Assembly: GCF_900105145.1 (NCBI RefSeq)
Contig: NZ_LT629752.1
Coordinates: forward strand, 2,308,501 to 2,372,500
Length of the DNA: 64,000 bases
Direction of reading: 5' to 3'
From: Polaribacter sp. KT25b
GTDB lineage: Bacteria; Bacteroidota; Bacteroidia; Flavobacteriales; Flavobacteriaceae
Below the pieces are notes generated by a model. The model had not been told where the DNA came from, did not search any database, and was given only the letters and a program-made list of their open reading frames with translations. The translations under genes were made by a program, and so were the position numbers. Positions 56,635 through 64,000 of this stretch are shown here, piece by piece. Position 1 is the stretch's first letter. Each line of letters opens with the position of its first letter.

Positions 56635-59112
56635 ATGAAATTTAAATCTCTTTTATTACTTTCTTTACTAACTTTTAGCAACCTTTTTTCTCAAGAAATT
56701 AAATCACCATCAGAATTTTTAGGCTACGAAATTGGTGCTCGTTTTACAAGACATCATAAAGTAGTTGATTATTTTTTATATGTAAGCAATAAATTATCTA
56801 ATGTTAAACTAGAAAAATACGGAGAAACAAATGAACAAAGACCTTTGTATTTAGCAACAATTTCATCAGAAGAAAACAGTAGTAATTTAGAAAAAATTAG
56901 AAAATCTAATTTATCTCAAGCAGGTATTTTAGACGAAAATCAAGAAAATAAAACTGCCATTGTTTGGCTTAGTTATAATGTGCATGGAAATGAAGCTTCT
57001 AGCACAGAAGCGGCAATGTTAACACTTTACGAATTGGTTACTTCCAAAAAAACGTGGTTAAAGAATACAGTTGTAATTATAGATCCTTGTGTAAATCCAG
57101 ACGGAAGAGACCGATATGTAAATTGGTATAATCAAGTAAAAAGTACACCTTTTAATATTGCACAAGACGCTAAAGAACATCATGAACCTTGGCCAGGAGG
57201 ACGACCAAATCATTATTTATTTGATTTAAATAGAGATTGGGTTTGGGCAACACAAGTAGAAACGCAGCAAAGAATTTCTGTTTACAATAAATGGATGCCA
57301 CATGTTCATGTAGATTTTCACGAACAAGGTATTAATAGTCCTTATTATTTTGCTCCTGCTGCAGAACCTTTTCATGAAATAATTTCTGATTGGCAACGAA
57401 ATTTTCAAACACAGATAGGAAAAAATCATGCTAAATACTTTGATAAAGAAGGTTGGTTATATTTTACAAAAGAAAGTTTCGATTTGTTATACCCAAGTTA
57501 TGGAGATACGTATCCTACTTTTATGGGCGCAATTGGTATGACATATGAACAAGCTGGTCATTCTAGAGCTGGATTAGGAATTAAAACTGATGAAGGCGAA
57601 GTTTTAACTTTAAAAGATAGAGCAAGTCATCATTTAACAACTGGTTTATCTACAGTTGAAATTGCTGCTAAAAATGCAGAAAAATTAAACTCTGAATTTA
57701 AAAAATTCTTTGATAATAGAAACTTTGAATACAAAAGTTATGTATTAAAAAATGATAATCAAGATAAAACGAATCGATTAAAAAGATTATTAGATATACA
57801 TGAAATTAAATACGAATACGCTACAAACGGAACTGTAAAAGGATATAATTACAACACACAAAAAGAAGAAAAAGCAACTATTAATGATGGCGATTTAGTA
57901 ATTCATACAAATCAACCAAAAGGTAAAATGGTAAAAGTTTTGTTTGAACCAAAAGCAAAATTAGTCGATTCTTTAACCTATGATATTACAGCTTGGTCAA
58001 TTCCTTATGCACATGGTTTTGATGCAATTGCATCAAAAAACAAAGTAAGTTCTACAACAAATACTACAATTAAAAACAATATAAATACTATTGATAAAAA
58101 TGCGTACGCTTATATTTCTAAATGGAATAGTATTGAAGATGCTGCATTTTTAAGCGCTTTATTACAACAAAATATAATACCACGTTTTGCTGGAAAACCT
58201 TTTTCATTAGAAGGCAAAAACTATGATAGAGGTTCGTTAATCATCTTAAGAAATGATAATAGAACTGCTGATTTTGATAAAAAATTAATTAAAATTGCCA
58301 ATAATCATCAAAGAAAAGTACAAGCAGTTGCAACTGGTTTTGTAGATGCTGGATTAGATTTTGGTTCTTATACTGTAAAACCAATTAACAAACAAAAGGT
58401 TGCTTTACTTTCTGGAAAAGGAACTTCTTCTTTAAATTTTGGAGAAGTTTGGCACTTTTTTGAAACTGAGTTAAAATACCCAATTACTAATTTAAATTCA
58501 GATTATTTTGGTGGTATAAATCTTTCTAAATATGATGTTTTAATTATTCCTGAAGGATATTACGGTAGCTTTCTTAGCAAAAATAATCTAGAAAAATTAT
58601 CAAGTTTTATAAGTTCTGGAGGCACATTAATTACTATGGGAAATGCTGTAAATGCTTTTGCTGATAAAAAAGGATTTGCCGTAAAAAGTAAAGAAGTAAA
58701 AAAAGATACTAATAAATTTAATTTAACTCCATATGCAGATCTTGAGAGAAAAGGAGTTAAAAATCGTATTACAGGTGCAATTTTTAAGAGTAAAGTAGAT
58801 GTAACGCATCCGTTAGCTTTTGGTTACAAAAGCGATTATTTTTCTTTAAAATTAAGTAGCAATTCTTACAAATATCTAATTGATGGTTTTAATGTTGCTT
58901 ATTTTGATAAAGATGCTAAAAATGTTTCTGGTTACGCTGGCAGCCAAGCTGTAAAAAATATTCCGGAATCTTTATTATTTGGAGAACAACAAAAAGGACG
59001 CGGAAGTATTGTTTATTTAGTTGATAATATTTTACTTAGATCTTTTTGGAATAATGGAAAGCTGTTTTTAGCAAATGCTGTTTTTCTTTTAAATTCTGAT
59101 TCTTTAAAATAA
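56635..59112 (+). CDS. Secreted M14-family zinc carboxypeptidase
   Basis: 825 residues, signal peptide about 1-19 (ending NLFSQ). Zinc ligands H117 and E120 in NVHGNEASST and H229 in HVDFHEQG; the catalytic Glu is probably in GMTYEQAGHSRAG. Middle region PCVNPDGRDRYVNWYN is the substrate Arg/Asn block. After the peptidase domain (about 25-350) come beta domains and a glutamine-amidotransferase-like part (VLIIPEGYYGSF, FISSGGTLITMGNAVNA). Likely periplasmic or surface peptide digestion. No sorting domain for type IX secretion is obvious at the C-terminus. Confidence 0.9.
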   Translation: MKFKSLLLLSLLTFSNLFSQEIKSPSEFLGYEIGARFTRHHKVVDYFLYVSNKLSNVKLEKYGETNEQRPLYLATISSEENSSNLEKIRKSNLSQAGILDENQENKTAIVWLSYNVHGNEASSTEAAMLTLYELVTSKKTWLKNTVVIIDPCVNPDGRDRYVNWYNQVKSTPFNIAQDAKEHHEPWPGGRPNHYLFDLNRDWVWATQVETQQRISVYNKWMPHVHVDFHEQGINSPYYFAPAAEPFHEIISDWQRNFQTQIGKNHAKYFDKEGWLYFTKESFDLLYPSYGDTYPTFMGAIGMTYEQAGHSRAGLGIKTDEGEVLTLKDRASHHLTTGLSTVEIAAKNAEKLNSEFKKFFDNRNFEYKSYVLKNDNQDKTNRLKRLLDIHEIKYEYATNGTVKGYNYNTQKEEKATINDGDLVIHTNQPKGKMVKVLFEPKAKLVDSLTYDITAWSIPYAHGFDAIASKNKVSSTTNTTIKNNINTIDKNAYAYISKWNSIEDAAFLSALLQQNIIPRFAGKPFSLEGKNYDRGSLIILRNDNRTADFDKKLIKIANNHQRKVQAVATGFVDAGLDFGSYTVKPINKQKVALLSGKGTSSLNFGEVWHFFETELKYPITNLNSDYFGGINLSKYDVLIIPEGYYGSFLSKNNLEKLSSFISSGGTLITMGNAVNAFADKKGFAVKSKEVKKDTNKFNLTPYADLERKGVKNRITGAIFKSKVDVTHPLAFGYKSDYFSLKLSSNSYKYLIDGFNVAYFDKDAKNVSGYAGSQAVKNIPESLLFGEQQKGRGSIVYLVDNILLRSFWNNGKLFLANAVFLLNSDSLK

Positions 59113-59322
59113 AAGTTTTTAAATTACAGTAAATTATAATGTTCGATAAAAGACATTAGATAACTTCACTGATAAAGACAAGAACCAGAATTAATTCTAA
59201 AGAACTTACAAAGTGGTTTAAAAATAAAAGGAATGCAATCTTATCTAGATAAAACTATTTAGTTATTACAAATTGAGCAAAATAGAAATGGCACTTTATA
59301 CATTATATAAATTAAAGCTTGG

Positions 59323-59766
59323 ATGATTAAAATAACAAAGAGTATTGCGAAAAATGAATCATTATCTGAAGATAAAATTATTCAAATTTTGAATTTATAT
59401 TTTACTAATAAGTATAAAACAGATTGGATATCTAAAGTAAAATGTAGATTGAAAAAAATATATAGTTTTGAATCAAATGGCTGGGAAACCATTCAAAAAA
59501 AATTAACACCTATTGATTCTGGAATCATAACGATTAATGAAAATTCAATAAAATTTGAATTAATATTAATGAAACAATTTCTAATATCTGTTTTAGGTGG
59601 GATATTACTGACTTTGATACTTTGGAAAGGTTATAATATTAATTTTTCAATTTCAGTTTTAATTATAACAATTATAGAAATAATCATCTGGGCTGCAATA
59701 ATTAGAATTGGAAATGAATTTTTGAAAAAAAGTTTAATAAAAATTGAAAAAACAATTAACGAATAA
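59323..59766 (+). CDS. Two-helix membrane protein, unknown
   Basis: 147 residues: a basic N-terminal cytoplasmic part (about 1-80) and two membrane helices (about 85-101 and 108-130), then an amphipathic end. No family recognised. The 210 bp before it hold no gene; a possible frame fragment ending LKIKGMQSYLDKTI suggests decayed DNA there. Confidence 0.5.
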   Translation: MIKITKSIAKNESLSEDKIIQILNLYFTNKYKTDWISKVKCRLKKIYSFESNGWETIQKKLTPIDSGIITINENSIKFELILMKQFLISVLGGILLTLILWKGYNINFSISVLIITIIEIIIWAAIIRIGNEFLKKSLIKIEKTINE

Positions 59767-59858
59767 AAAATTACTATGACCATCTCTATGTTGTAAAAGT
59801 TTCTAAATTCGTGTTTAAATAAAAGTAAATAGCATTCTTTTTATAGTTTTTAAATAAA

Positions 59859-59887
59859 CGTCATTACGAGAGCAACGAAGTAATCTG
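59859..59887 (+). repeat. REP-like element GTCATTACGAG..ACGAAGTAATC
   Basis: Matches the CGTCATTGCGAGG-type dispersed repeat that I know from many bacterial genomes; ATTAC and GTAAT pair at its ends. Only one copy in this window. Confidence 0.5.
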
Positions 59888-59902
59888 TTTATTAATTATG
59901 AG

Positions 59903-59942
59903 TTTGCCAAAGTTTAAAAAAAACAAACTTAGCAATGGCAAA
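59903..59942 (+). repeat. Hairpin TTTGCCA..TGGCAAA
   Basis: Outer arms TTTGCCA and TGGCAAA and inner arms AAGTTT and AAACTT; the form GTTTGCCAAAGTT is a frequent dispersed hairpin in flavobacteria as I recall. Lies inside the decayed structured element. Confidence 0.5.
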
Positions 59943-60015
59943 AATAAAAAGATACAATGTAAATCCCGCCATTTTGGGAACGCCCAAATTATGAAACTTG
60001 CTGTATTCCATAAAA

Positions 60016-60041
60016 AAACCGATACAAAAATGTATCGGCTT
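60016..60041 (-). terminator. Terminator of rpsA
   Basis: On the minus strand AAGCCGATACA and TGTATCGGTTT with one G-U pair, a 4-base loop and a following T run; about 33 bp beyond the rpsA stop. Confidence 0.88.
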
Positions 60042-60073
60042 TTAAATATTTAAAGTATAAACTTAAAGAAAAA

Positions 60074-61897
60074 TTATTTTTTCTTTTTAGCTTTAGCTTC
60101 CATTTGTGCTTTTAAGTCTGCAAGACCTCCAATATCACCTAAAGTAGTTTTTTCTGCTTCTGCTGCTTTTTTAACTGCTGCTTTCACATTTCTTTTCTCT
60201 TGTTCTTTAAATAAAGATGTATGAGAAACTACTACTCTTCTATATTCTTTAGAAAATTCTAAAACGATAAAATTAACTTTATCACCTTTTTCTAAAGTAG
60301 TACCGTCTTCTTTTTCTAAGAATCTTGATGGTGCAAAACCTTCTACTTTATCAGCAAAAGTTACAACTGCTCCTTTATCATTCTTTTCTTTAACGACACC
60401 TTCATGAGTAGATCCTATTGCGTAAGTATCTTCATGAACATCCCAAGGGTTATCTTTAGTTTGTTTATGACCTAAGTTTAATTTTCTGTTTTCTACGTCT
60501 AATTCTAAAACTTGAACTTCTAATTTATCACCAACAGTTACGAAATCTGATGGATGTTTAATTTTCTTAGTCCAAGATAAATCAGAGATATAAACTAAAC
60601 CATCAATACCTTCTTCTAATTCTACGAACACACCAAAATTAGTATAGTTTCTTACAGTACCTGTATGAGTTGAACCAACTGGGAATTTAGTAGTAATATC
60701 TGTCCAAGGATCTGGATGTAATTGTTTGATACCTAAAGACATTTTACGGTCTTCACGGTCTAAAGTTAAAATTTGAGCTTCAACTTTATCACCAACTTTC
60801 ACGAAATCTTGTGCAGAACGTAAGTGAGTTGACCAAGACATTTCAGAAACGTGAATTAACCCTTCTACTCCTTGTTCTACTTCTACAAACGCACCATAAT
60901 CAGCTAAAACAACAACTTCACCAGTTACTTTATCTCCAATTTTTAAGTCAGAATTTAAAGCTTCCCAAGGATGAGCAGTTAATTGTTTTAATCCTAATTG
61001 AATTCTAGATTTGTTATCATCAAAGTCTAAAATTACAACGTTTAATTTTTGATCTAATTCTACAACCTCATTTGGATGATTGATTCTAGACCAAGATAAA
61101 TCAGTAATATGTACTAATCCATCAACACCACCTAAATCAACAAAGACACCATAAGAAGTAATGTTTTTAACAACACCTTCTAATACTTGTCCTTTTTCTA
61201 ATTGACCAATAATTTCTTTTTTCTGTAATTCAATATCAGCTTCAATAAGCGCTTTATGAGATACAACAACGTTTTTAAATTCGTGGTTGATTTTAACAAC
61301 TTTGAATTCCATTGTTTTCTCTACATATTGATCGTAATCTCTAATTGGCTTAACATCAATTTGAGATCCTGGTAAAAATGCTTCGATTCCGAAAACATCT
61401 ACAATCATACCACCTCTTGTTCTGCATTTAACGAAACCGTTAACAACTTCACCAGTTTCATGTGCGTTATTAACACGTTCCCAAGCTTTAATTACTCTTG
61501 CTTTTCTGTGAGATAATACTAATTGACCAGAAGAATCTTCTCTTTTATCAACTAAAACTTCTACAACATCACCAACAGCTAAATTTTGGTTGTAACGAAA
61601 CTCATTTAAAGAAATAACTCCTTCAGATTTAGAGTTAATATCAATAATTGCATCTCTGTCTGTAATTCTAATTACAGTTCCTTCAATTACATCACGTTCG
61701 TTAACAAAACCTACAGTACCAACTAAGGCTGTTTCAAATTCTTTTAATTTTTCTTCATCAACAGCTTCAATACCTTGTTCGTATTTATGCCAGTCAAAAT
61801 CAGCTAAAAATTGTTGTGGATCTACAGCTGGAGTTGCTTTTTCTTGTACTTCAGTAGCAACTACTTGCTCTTCAGTGTTTTTTGTTTCTTCAGACAT
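60074..61897 (-). CDS. rpsA: 30S ribosomal protein S1
   Basis: 607 residues. Unwinds and holds mRNA on the 30S subunit, which matters in a lineage that scarcely uses Shine-Dalgarno pairing. Six S1 OB-fold repeats are visible, several with the GVFVDLGGVDGLVHITDLSW type of core; the later repeats read GAFVEVEQGVEGLIHVSEMS, GVFVELEEGIDGLVYISDLS and GAVVTFADKVEGFAPSRFLE. The N-terminus (MSEETKNTEEQVVATEVQ) is an acidic tail common in Bacteroidota S1, and the C-terminus ends in a Lys-rich tail. Own terminator and a long leader. Confidence 0.96.
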   Translation of the reverse strand: MSEETKNTEEQVVATEVQEKATPAVDPQQFLADFDWHKYEQGIEAVDEEKLKEFETALVGTVGFVNERDVIEGTVIRITDRDAIIDINSKSEGVISLNEFRYNQNLAVGDVVEVLVDKREDSSGQLVLSHRKARVIKAWERVNNAHETGEVVNGFVKCRTRGGMIVDVFGIEAFLPGSQIDVKPIRDYDQYVEKTMEFKVVKINHEFKNVVVSHKALIEADIELQKKEIIGQLEKGQVLEGVVKNITSYGVFVDLGGVDGLVHITDLSWSRINHPNEVVELDQKLNVVILDFDDNKSRIQLGLKQLTAHPWEALNSDLKIGDKVTGEVVVLADYGAFVEVEQGVEGLIHVSEMSWSTHLRSAQDFVKVGDKVEAQILTLDREDRKMSLGIKQLHPDPWTDITTKFPVGSTHTGTVRNYTNFGVFVELEEGIDGLVYISDLSWTKKIKHPSDFVTVGDKLEVQVLELDVENRKLNLGHKQTKDNPWDVHEDTYAIGSTHEGVVKEKNDKGAVVTFADKVEGFAPSRFLEKEDGTTLEKGDKVNFIVLEFSKEYRRVVVSHTSLFKEQEKRNVKAAVKKAAEAEKTTLGDIGGLADLKAQMEAKAKKKK

Positions 61898-62011
61898 TTC
61901 TGAAAATAATTTTTGTATCTTTTTGTTTTTCAGATTTTTAACGATAAAACGCCAAGAGTTGTTTTATATAAATTGTATAAATTTCCTTTTATAAATCTGT
62001 TATCGTAAAAA
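61898..62011 (-). promoter_or_regulatory. rpsA leader with possible pseudoknot
   Basis: Two complementary segment pairs interlock: CAGATTT with AAATCTG (61931-61937, 61993-61999) and ACGATAA with TTATCGT (61940-61946, 62000-62006). The order is A1-B1-A2-B2, so both can form only as an H-type pseudoknot or as alternatives. Candidate autoregulatory site for S1. Confidence 0.4.
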
Positions 62012-62017
62012 GGAGTG

Positions 62018-62025
62018 CAAATTTA
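62018..62025 (-). promoter_or_regulatory. Candidate -7 box TAAATTTG of rpsA
   Basis: Exact TAnnTTTG match on the minus strand, giving a leader of about 114 bases. Confidence 0.5.
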
Positions 62026-62095
62026 CTAAAATCATTTGATTATTAGCAAATTATAATTAATTAATTTTTCTTTTTATTCTTGATAATCAAAAAAC

Positions 62096-62103
62096 TACCT
62101 TTG
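62096..62103 (+). promoter_or_regulatory. Candidate -7 box TACCTTTG of queE
   Basis: Exact TAnnTTTG match 30 bp before the ATG at 62134; a TTG 13 bp upstream is closer than the usual -33 spacing. Confidence 0.45.
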
Positions 62104-62133
62104 CACTTTTAAAAACCTTTTTGGTTGATTTTA

Positions 62134-62769
62134 ATGAAGATGGATAAAAAGACGAAAGATTTAGTAAACAGAGGCACTATGCTTCCTTTAATGGAAGAAT
62201 TTTATACTATACAAGGTGAAGGTGCTCATACCGGAACAGCTGCATATTTTATAAGAGTTGGCGGTTGCGATGTGGGCTGTCATTGGTGCGATGTTAAAGA
62301 AAGTTGGAATGCAGATTTACATCCACCAACATTGGCAGATACTATTGTAGAAAATGTAAAAAAACACGCTAAAACAGTTGTTATTACTGGTGGAGAACCT
62401 TTAATGTGGTCTATGGATTATATTACAGAAAAACTTCAAAAAAATAATATTAAAACACATATAGAAACTTCTGGAGCGTATTCATTTTCTGGAAAATGGG
62501 ATTGGTTTTGTTTATCTCCAAAGAAAACGAAGCTTCCTTTAGCCGAATGTTACCCTGAAGCAGATGAATTAAAAATGATTATTCATAATCTTTCTGATTT
62601 TGATTTTGCAGAAGAACAAGCTGCAAAAGTAGGAGAAAAATGTGAACTTTATTTACAACCTGAATGGAGTAAAAAAGAAAAAATGACAGAAAAGATTGTC
62701 GATTATGTTATGAAAAATCCTAAATGGAAAATTTCTTTACAAACTCATAAATACTTAAATATACCATAA
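62134..62769 (+). CDS. queE: 7-carboxy-7-deazaguanine synthase QueE
   Basis: 211 residues from the ATG at 62134 (a TTG at 62125 and an ATG at 62140 also fit). Radical-SAM enzyme making the deazaguanine core of queuosine from carboxytetrahydropterin. The cluster motif is CDVGCHWC (CX3CX2C, the QueE-type spacing), preceded by EEFYTIQGEGAHTGTAAYFI and followed by VVITGGEPLMW. Short for the radical-SAM fold, as usual for QueE. Not with queC or queD here. Confidence 0.93.
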   Translation: MKMDKKTKDLVNRGTMLPLMEEFYTIQGEGAHTGTAAYFIRVGGCDVGCHWCDVKESWNADLHPPTLADTIVENVKKHAKTVVITGGEPLMWSMDYITEKLQKNNIKTHIETSGAYSFSGKWDWFCLSPKKTKLPLAECYPEADELKMIIHNLSDFDFAEEQAAKVGEKCELYLQPEWSKKEKMTEKIVDYVMKNPKWKISLQTHKYLNIP

Positions 62770-62800
62770 ACTACTTAACTTTTTTCATTAGTGCTTTATT

Positions 62801-62914
62801 AGATAAGCTATTTACTGCTTTACACTATATCTTTTTATGCTGAAAAAAATCAGCATAAAAAGGATGAAGCCGTCTTGAGAGAAGTAGAAAGTTTACAATC
62901 AGAGCTAAGCTTAT
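62801..62914 (-). ncRNA. Structured intergenic element, copy 5 (Flavo-1-like RNA candidate)
   Basis: On the minus strand, 15 bp after the cmk stop and in the same direction. Closing helix TAAGCT/AGCTTA, inner CTG/CAG beside ATTG and AAAG, blocks GGCTTCATCC and GATATAGTGTAAAG, and a perfect 13-bp hairpin CTTTTTATGCTGA/TCAGCATAAAAAG. An extra 20 bases separate ATTG from the GGC block. Confidence 0.65.
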
Positions 62915-62929
62915 TTAATAGCTTTTGTT

Positions 62930-63619
62930 TTATAAAAGTTTCTTCTCTACTAAAGTACATATTTTATTAAATTGATCTTCAATTCCCATATCAGAATTAT
63001 CAAATTCAATTGCATCTTCTGCTTTTATTAATGGCGAATCTTCTCTTGTAGAATCAATTCTATCTCGTTCTTCTACATTAAAAAGAATATCTTCAAAACT
63101 AACATCATCACCTCTATCAATCAATTCCTTATAACGTCTAGATGCTCTTTTATCAGCAGAAGCAGACATAAATAATTTCAATTCTGCATCTGGAAAAACA
63201 ACAGTTCCAATATCTCTTCCGTCCATAACAATTCCACCATTTACTCCCATTAATTGTTGTTCTGCAACTAATTTTCTTCTAACCTCAGAAATAGCTGCCA
63301 CTTTACTTACTAACTGAGATACAGCAAGACTTCTTATTTCTTTTTCTACATTAACATTATTTAAAAACATTTCTGCAAAACCTAAAATCTTATTGAATTT
63401 AAAAGTTAATTTAATATCTTTTAATTTTGATATTAGTACTTCTTCATTTAAAACTTTTTTACTAACTAACTTATTTTTCATAGCAAAATAAGTAACAGCT
63501 CTATACATTGCACCAGTATCAACATAAATATAATTATATTTTTTTGCTAATAATTTTGCAATAGTGCTTTTTCCTGTAGATGAAAATCCATCAATAGCAA
63601 TCGTAATTTTTCTTTTCAT
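62930..63619 (-). CDS. cmk: Cytidylate kinase
   Basis: 229 residues. Phosphorylates CMP and dCMP with ATP. P-loop AIDGFSSTGKSTIAKLLA (Walker A), the nucleotide block YVDTGAMYRAVTYFA, VMDGRDIGTVVFPDAELKLF, and RRYKEL with the lid Arg residues, then DSTREDSPL. Standard length. It directly follows porQ with no gap, a common Bacteroidota arrangement. Confidence 0.95.
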   Translation of the reverse strand: MKRKITIAIDGFSSTGKSTIAKLLAKKYNYIYVDTGAMYRAVTYFAMKNKLVSKKVLNEEVLISKLKDIKLTFKFNKILGFAEMFLNNVNVEKEIRSLAVSQLVSKVAAISEVRRKLVAEQQLMGVNGGIVMDGRDIGTVVFPDAELKLFMSASADKRASRRYKELIDRGDDVSFEDILFNVEERDRIDSTREDSPLIKAEDAIEFDNSDMGIEDQFNKICTLVEKKLL

Positions 63620-64000
63620 TTATCTATTATTTAAATCCAATTGTAAACTAAAAGTACTAGCATTTGTAGCCGAATGAAATTTAGAATACGCATAATTAAA
63701 CTTTAAATTATTCATTTTTATACCAAATCCAACAGAAACACCACCAAAAGTTCTAATATCTTGTAGTTTTAATTCAGCCGCTCTTCTAAAATTATAACCC
63801 ATTCTTAAATTTATTGCACTTTCAGGAAATAGTTCTGCTCCTAATACAAAATGTCTAAAAGTATTACTAACAAAACCAATTTCTTCTGTAGTAATATTCC
63901 CTTCTAAATCAGTAGTTTGTTCTGATGGATTCTCAACAGAAATATCCCATTTTTGTAGATTATCTAGCGTAAAATACCATTTTAAAGGAACATGTTCTAA
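63620..64000 (-). CDS. porQ: Type IX secretion protein PorQ (5' end beyond window)
   Basis: The C-terminal 126 residues or so; the frame is open to the right edge, so the ATG at 63802 is internal. Blocks HVPLKWYFTLDNLQKW, FRHFVLGAELFPESAINLRM, GYNFRRAAELKLQDIRTFGG and SVGFGIKMNNLKFNYAYSKF match the PorQ family, a beta-barrel outer-membrane component of the PorUVQZ attachment complex of type IX secretion. Its stop abuts cmk. Confidence 0.85.
   Translation of the reverse strand, partial: LEHVPLKWYFTLDNLQKWDISVENPSEQTTDLEGNITTEEIGFVSNTFRHFVLGAELFPESAINLRMGYNFRRAAELKLQDIRTFGGVSVGFGIKMNNLKFNYAYSKFHSATNASTFSLQLDLNNR

Larger units (their letters stand above)
59826..59985 (+). ncRNA. Decayed structured element, copy 6, with nested repeats
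   Basis: Left block AGCATTCTTTTTAT and right block ATAAAAAGATACAATGTAAA correspond to the GGCATCCTTTTT and AAAAAGATA..ACGG blocks of copies 3-5 and still pair over 8 bp; the right end keeps CCC/GGG and AACGCCC. The 5' closing arm is lost. The loop contains two other repeats (see 59859 and 59903). Confidence 0.45.

Noticed and set aside
59113..59322. Fragment reading EPELILKNLQSGLKIKGMQSYLDKTI before the unknown membrane protein
   Set aside because: Too short and without a start or recognisable family; possibly a decayed gene end but not supportable as a pseudogene.
62776..62929. Simple terminator for convergent queE and cmk
   Set aside because: The 13-bp hairpin is embedded in conserved blocks and a closing helix shared with four other loci, so it is better described as copy 5 of the structured element, although it may also terminate transcription.

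Overview
The window is strongly AT-rich and comes from a Bacteroidota genome, most likely marine Flavobacteriaceae (Polaribacter/Tenacibaculum-like). The evidence is the set of lineage-typical families (PorQ of the type IX secretion system, head-GIN/DUF4097 proteins behind an ECF sigma factor, DUF4249 paired with a TonB-dependent receptor, BshC, DUF6095, monomeric isocitrate dehydrogenase), lipoboxes followed by Cys-rich short leaders, scarce Shine-Dalgarno sites, and many upstream boxes matching the Bacteroidota -7 consensus TAnnTTTG. It looks chromosomal: I see no rRNA, tRNA, CRISPR array, IS element or phage gene.

Layout. 0-7.5 kb: end of an aldo/keto reductase, an APC transporter, a small membrane protein, Lon protease and a DUF4380 protein. 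7.6-10.5 kb: an ECF sigma / membrane anti-sigma-like / DUF4097 / head-GIN operon. 10.6-15.3 kb: a small secreted protein, an Hpt protein, a COG2509 flavoprotein, then a RimB-like protease / RimK / aspartoacylase-like trio. 15.3-22.6 kb: a TonB-C-like secreted protein, trmD, a GT39 glycosyltransferase, rplS and monomeric icd. 22.6-31 kb: a MacA/FtsX-permease/TolC tripartite set followed by a TonB-dependent receptor, a DUF4249 lipoprotein and a hydrolase lipoprotein. 31-38.7 kb: murQ, DUF6095, an NlpC/P60-like (DUF6695) protein, a sigma-54-like promoter in front of a secreted basic repeat protein, a repeat-rich non-coding kilobase, a LolC/E-like permease, namZ and a YkgJ-type protein. 38.7-42.2 kb: argS and lpdA. 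42.3-51.1 kb: a six-gene operon that reads as a synthase-dependent exopolysaccharide system. 51.2-64 kb: two membrane proteins, rlmF, a membrane-anchored LuxR-type regulator, bshC, an M14 peptidase, rpsA, queE, cmk and the 3' part of porQ.

The most interesting item is the 42.3-51.1 kb operon: a HEAT-repeat inner-membrane protein, a processive GT2 synthase with all expected motifs (D, DxD, ED, QxxRW), a TPR plus outer-membrane beta-barrel fusion (the architecture of PgaA/BcsC), a DUF4838 glycoside-hydrolase-like lipoprotein, a DUF1573 lipoprotein and a BON-LysM protein. Together they supply polymerisation, periplasmic processing and outer-membrane export, but with no PilZ or other visible c-di-GMP receptor. 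The second is a family of structured intergenic elements, five good copies and one decayed copy, in which three helices are kept by compensatory changes between copies; it resembles the Flavo-1 RNA of Flavobacteria as I remember it, which I could not check. Peptidoglycan recycling genes (murQ, namZ) lie within 6 kb of each other, and the RimB/RimK/aspartoacylase trio suggests a make-and-trim system for glutamate tails.
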